Source: CAZYVA01 sp964650695 | Lineage (GTDB): Bacteria > Bacillota > Clostridia > Lachnospirales > Lachnospiraceae | NCBI GenBank assembly: GCA_964650695.1 | Contig: CAZYVA010000006.1 | Span: 1-42,137 of the forward strand | Direction of reading: 5' to 3' | Length of the DNA stretch: 42,137 bases | Shown here: one piece after another, positions 41,299 through 42,137 of the stretch | How the letters are laid out: the number at the start of each line of letters is the position of its first letter | How positions within the stretch are numbered: the first letter of the stretch is position 1 | Notes under the pieces: model-generated | What the model was told of the DNA's origin: nothing | Database searches by the model: none | Seen by the model: only the letters and a program-made list of their open reading frames with translations | Translations under genes and position numbers: made by a program

Positions 41299-42137
41299 TT
41301 GGAAAACGACGGATATCGGTCCCCGCTCTCCGAGCGGTACGCAAGCAAAGAGATGCAGTATCTTTTTTCACCGGAAAAGAAATTCCGCACATGGCGGAAG
41401 CTCTGGATCGCGTTGGCGAAAGCCGAGAAGAAACTGGGGCTTTCCATCACGCAGGAGCAGATTGACGAACTGGAAGCCCATGCCGACGATATCAACTTTG
41501 AGGTGGCGCAGGCGCGGGAGAAAGAGGTGCGCCATGATGTCATGGCCCATGTGTACGCATATGCCCAGCAGTGCCCGAAAGCGGCGGGGATCATCCATTT
41601 AGGGGCGACGTCCTGCTATGTGGGTGACAATACGGACATGATCCTCATGTCGGAGGCCCTGGGGCTTGTGAAGGCCAAGCTGGTGAACGTACTCGCGAAG
41701 CTGGCTGGATTCGCGGAAAAATATAAAAGCCTCCCGACCCTTGGGTTTACGCATTTCCAGCCGGCGCAGCCTACCACGGTAGGGAAGCGCGCGACGCTCT
41801 GGATCCAGGAATTCCAGATGGACCTGGAGGATTTGGAGTATGTGAAAAGCACGTTGAAGCTGCTGGGTTCCAAAGGGACGACAGGGACGCAGGCGAGCTT
41901 CCTGGAGCTGTTTAACGGAGATCAGGAAACGGTTGACCAGTTGGATCCGATGATCGCGGAAGAGATGGGATTTGAGGCTTGCTACCCGGTCTCCGGGCAG
42001 ACCTATTCCCGGAAAGTAGACACAAGGGTGCTGAACGTCCTGGCGGGGATCGCCGCCAGCGCCCACAAGATGTCCAACGATATCCGTCTGCTGCAGCACC
42101 TGAAGGAAGTGGAGGAACCTTTTGAAAAGACACAGAT
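41299..42137 (+). CDS. purB: Adenylosuccinate lyase PurB (partial, runs off the window)
   Basis: About 279 codons are visible and open to the window edge; the family has about 475 residues. Diagnostic segments are YRSPLSERYAS at the N-terminus, RHDVMAHVYAYA near 76, HLGATSCYVGDNTD near 98, and GFTHFQPAQPTTVGKR near 147 with the catalytic His region. It splits SAICAR and adenylosuccinate in purine synthesis. The start is TTG at 41299, with AAGGAGGG 8 nt upstream. The 17-bp distance from the TPR-like gene suggests shared transcription. Confidence 0.95.
   Translation, partial: MENDGYRSPLSERYASKEMQYLFSPEKKFRTWRKLWIALAKAEKKLGLSITQEQIDELEAHADDINFEVAQAREKEVRHDVMAHVYAYAQQCPKAAGIIHLGATSCYVGDNTDMILMSEALGLVKAKLVNVLAKLAGFAEKYKSLPTLGFTHFQPAQPTTVGKRATLWIQEFQMDLEDLEYVKSTLKLLGSKGTTGTQASFLELFNGDQETVDQLDPMIAEEMGFEACYPVSGQTYSRKVDTRVLNVLAGIAASAHKMSNDIRLLQHLKEVEEPFEKTQ

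Overview
The window looks like chromosomal DNA of a Gram-positive anaerobe of the class Clostridia, most likely Lachnospiraceae. The reasons are the division/cell-wall gene order, a Firmicute-type FtsW/DivIB/FtsZ set, strong AGGAGG ribosome binding sites, frequent TTG starts, and a DUF5717/DUF5716 gene pair that I associate with Lachnospiraceae. A good sigma-28-type promoter suggests a flagellated organism. There are no rRNA, tRNA, CRISPR, insertion-sequence or prophage genes. Two 100-base N runs (11922-12021 and 24431-24530) are assembly gaps.

Region 1 (1-11768) is a division and cell-wall (dcw) operon on the + strand: mraZ, rsmH, an ftsL-like gene, two tandem class B penicillin-binding proteins, mraY, murD, ftsW, ftsQ/divIB and ftsZ. 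It starts from a sigma-A promoter followed by 10-bp-phased MraZ boxes. ftsZ also has its own promoter, and a perfect 12-bp inverted repeat ends the block. ftsA, murE, murF, murG, murC and murB are not here.

Region 2 (11850-14143) holds a minus-strand membrane-anchored, Ala/Lys/Glu-rich protein interrupted by gap 1, and a divergent cardiolipin synthase.

Region 3 (14196-23046) is an accessory metabolic block on the + strand: AraC-type regulator, MFS transporter, HSL-type alpha/beta hydrolase, metallo-beta-lactamase-fold hydrolase, DASS-type anion transporter, and a UbiD/UbiX/LpdD-type decarboxylase set. The UbiD protein carries an N-terminal domain that reads as a PTS EIIA-glucose domain whose two active-site histidines are replaced by Cys and Asn. 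I know of no description of this fusion, and it is the strongest novelty candidate. Taken together the genes suggest import, de-esterification and non-oxidative (de)carboxylation of an aromatic acid; the substrate cannot be read from sequence.

Region 4 (23086-24660) has two minus-strand genes and the second gap. One gene lies behind a sigma-28-type promoter and a structured leader. The other encodes an anchored FMN_bind-like protein lacking the flavinylation motif. Gap 2 is flanked by identical 55-bp copies.

Region 5 (24594-35499) is a housekeeping run: pth, mfd, a PrsA/SurA-like lipoprotein foldase, pyrH, frr, uppS, cdsA, dxr and rseP. It links translation quality control, transcription-coupled repair, UMP and isoprenoid supply, and phospholipid synthesis.

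Region 6 (35502-42137) begins with a strong promoter and a roughly 340-nt leader. The leader has a 58-nt long hairpin and 2.5 tandem 84-bp units, each containing three mini-hairpins of the GCGNAGC type. It leads into a three-gene module: DUF5717 (1097 aa), DUF5716 (which I read as a degenerate Hsp70/actin-fold protein) and a TPR-like protein overlapping it by 26 bp. The window ends inside purB.
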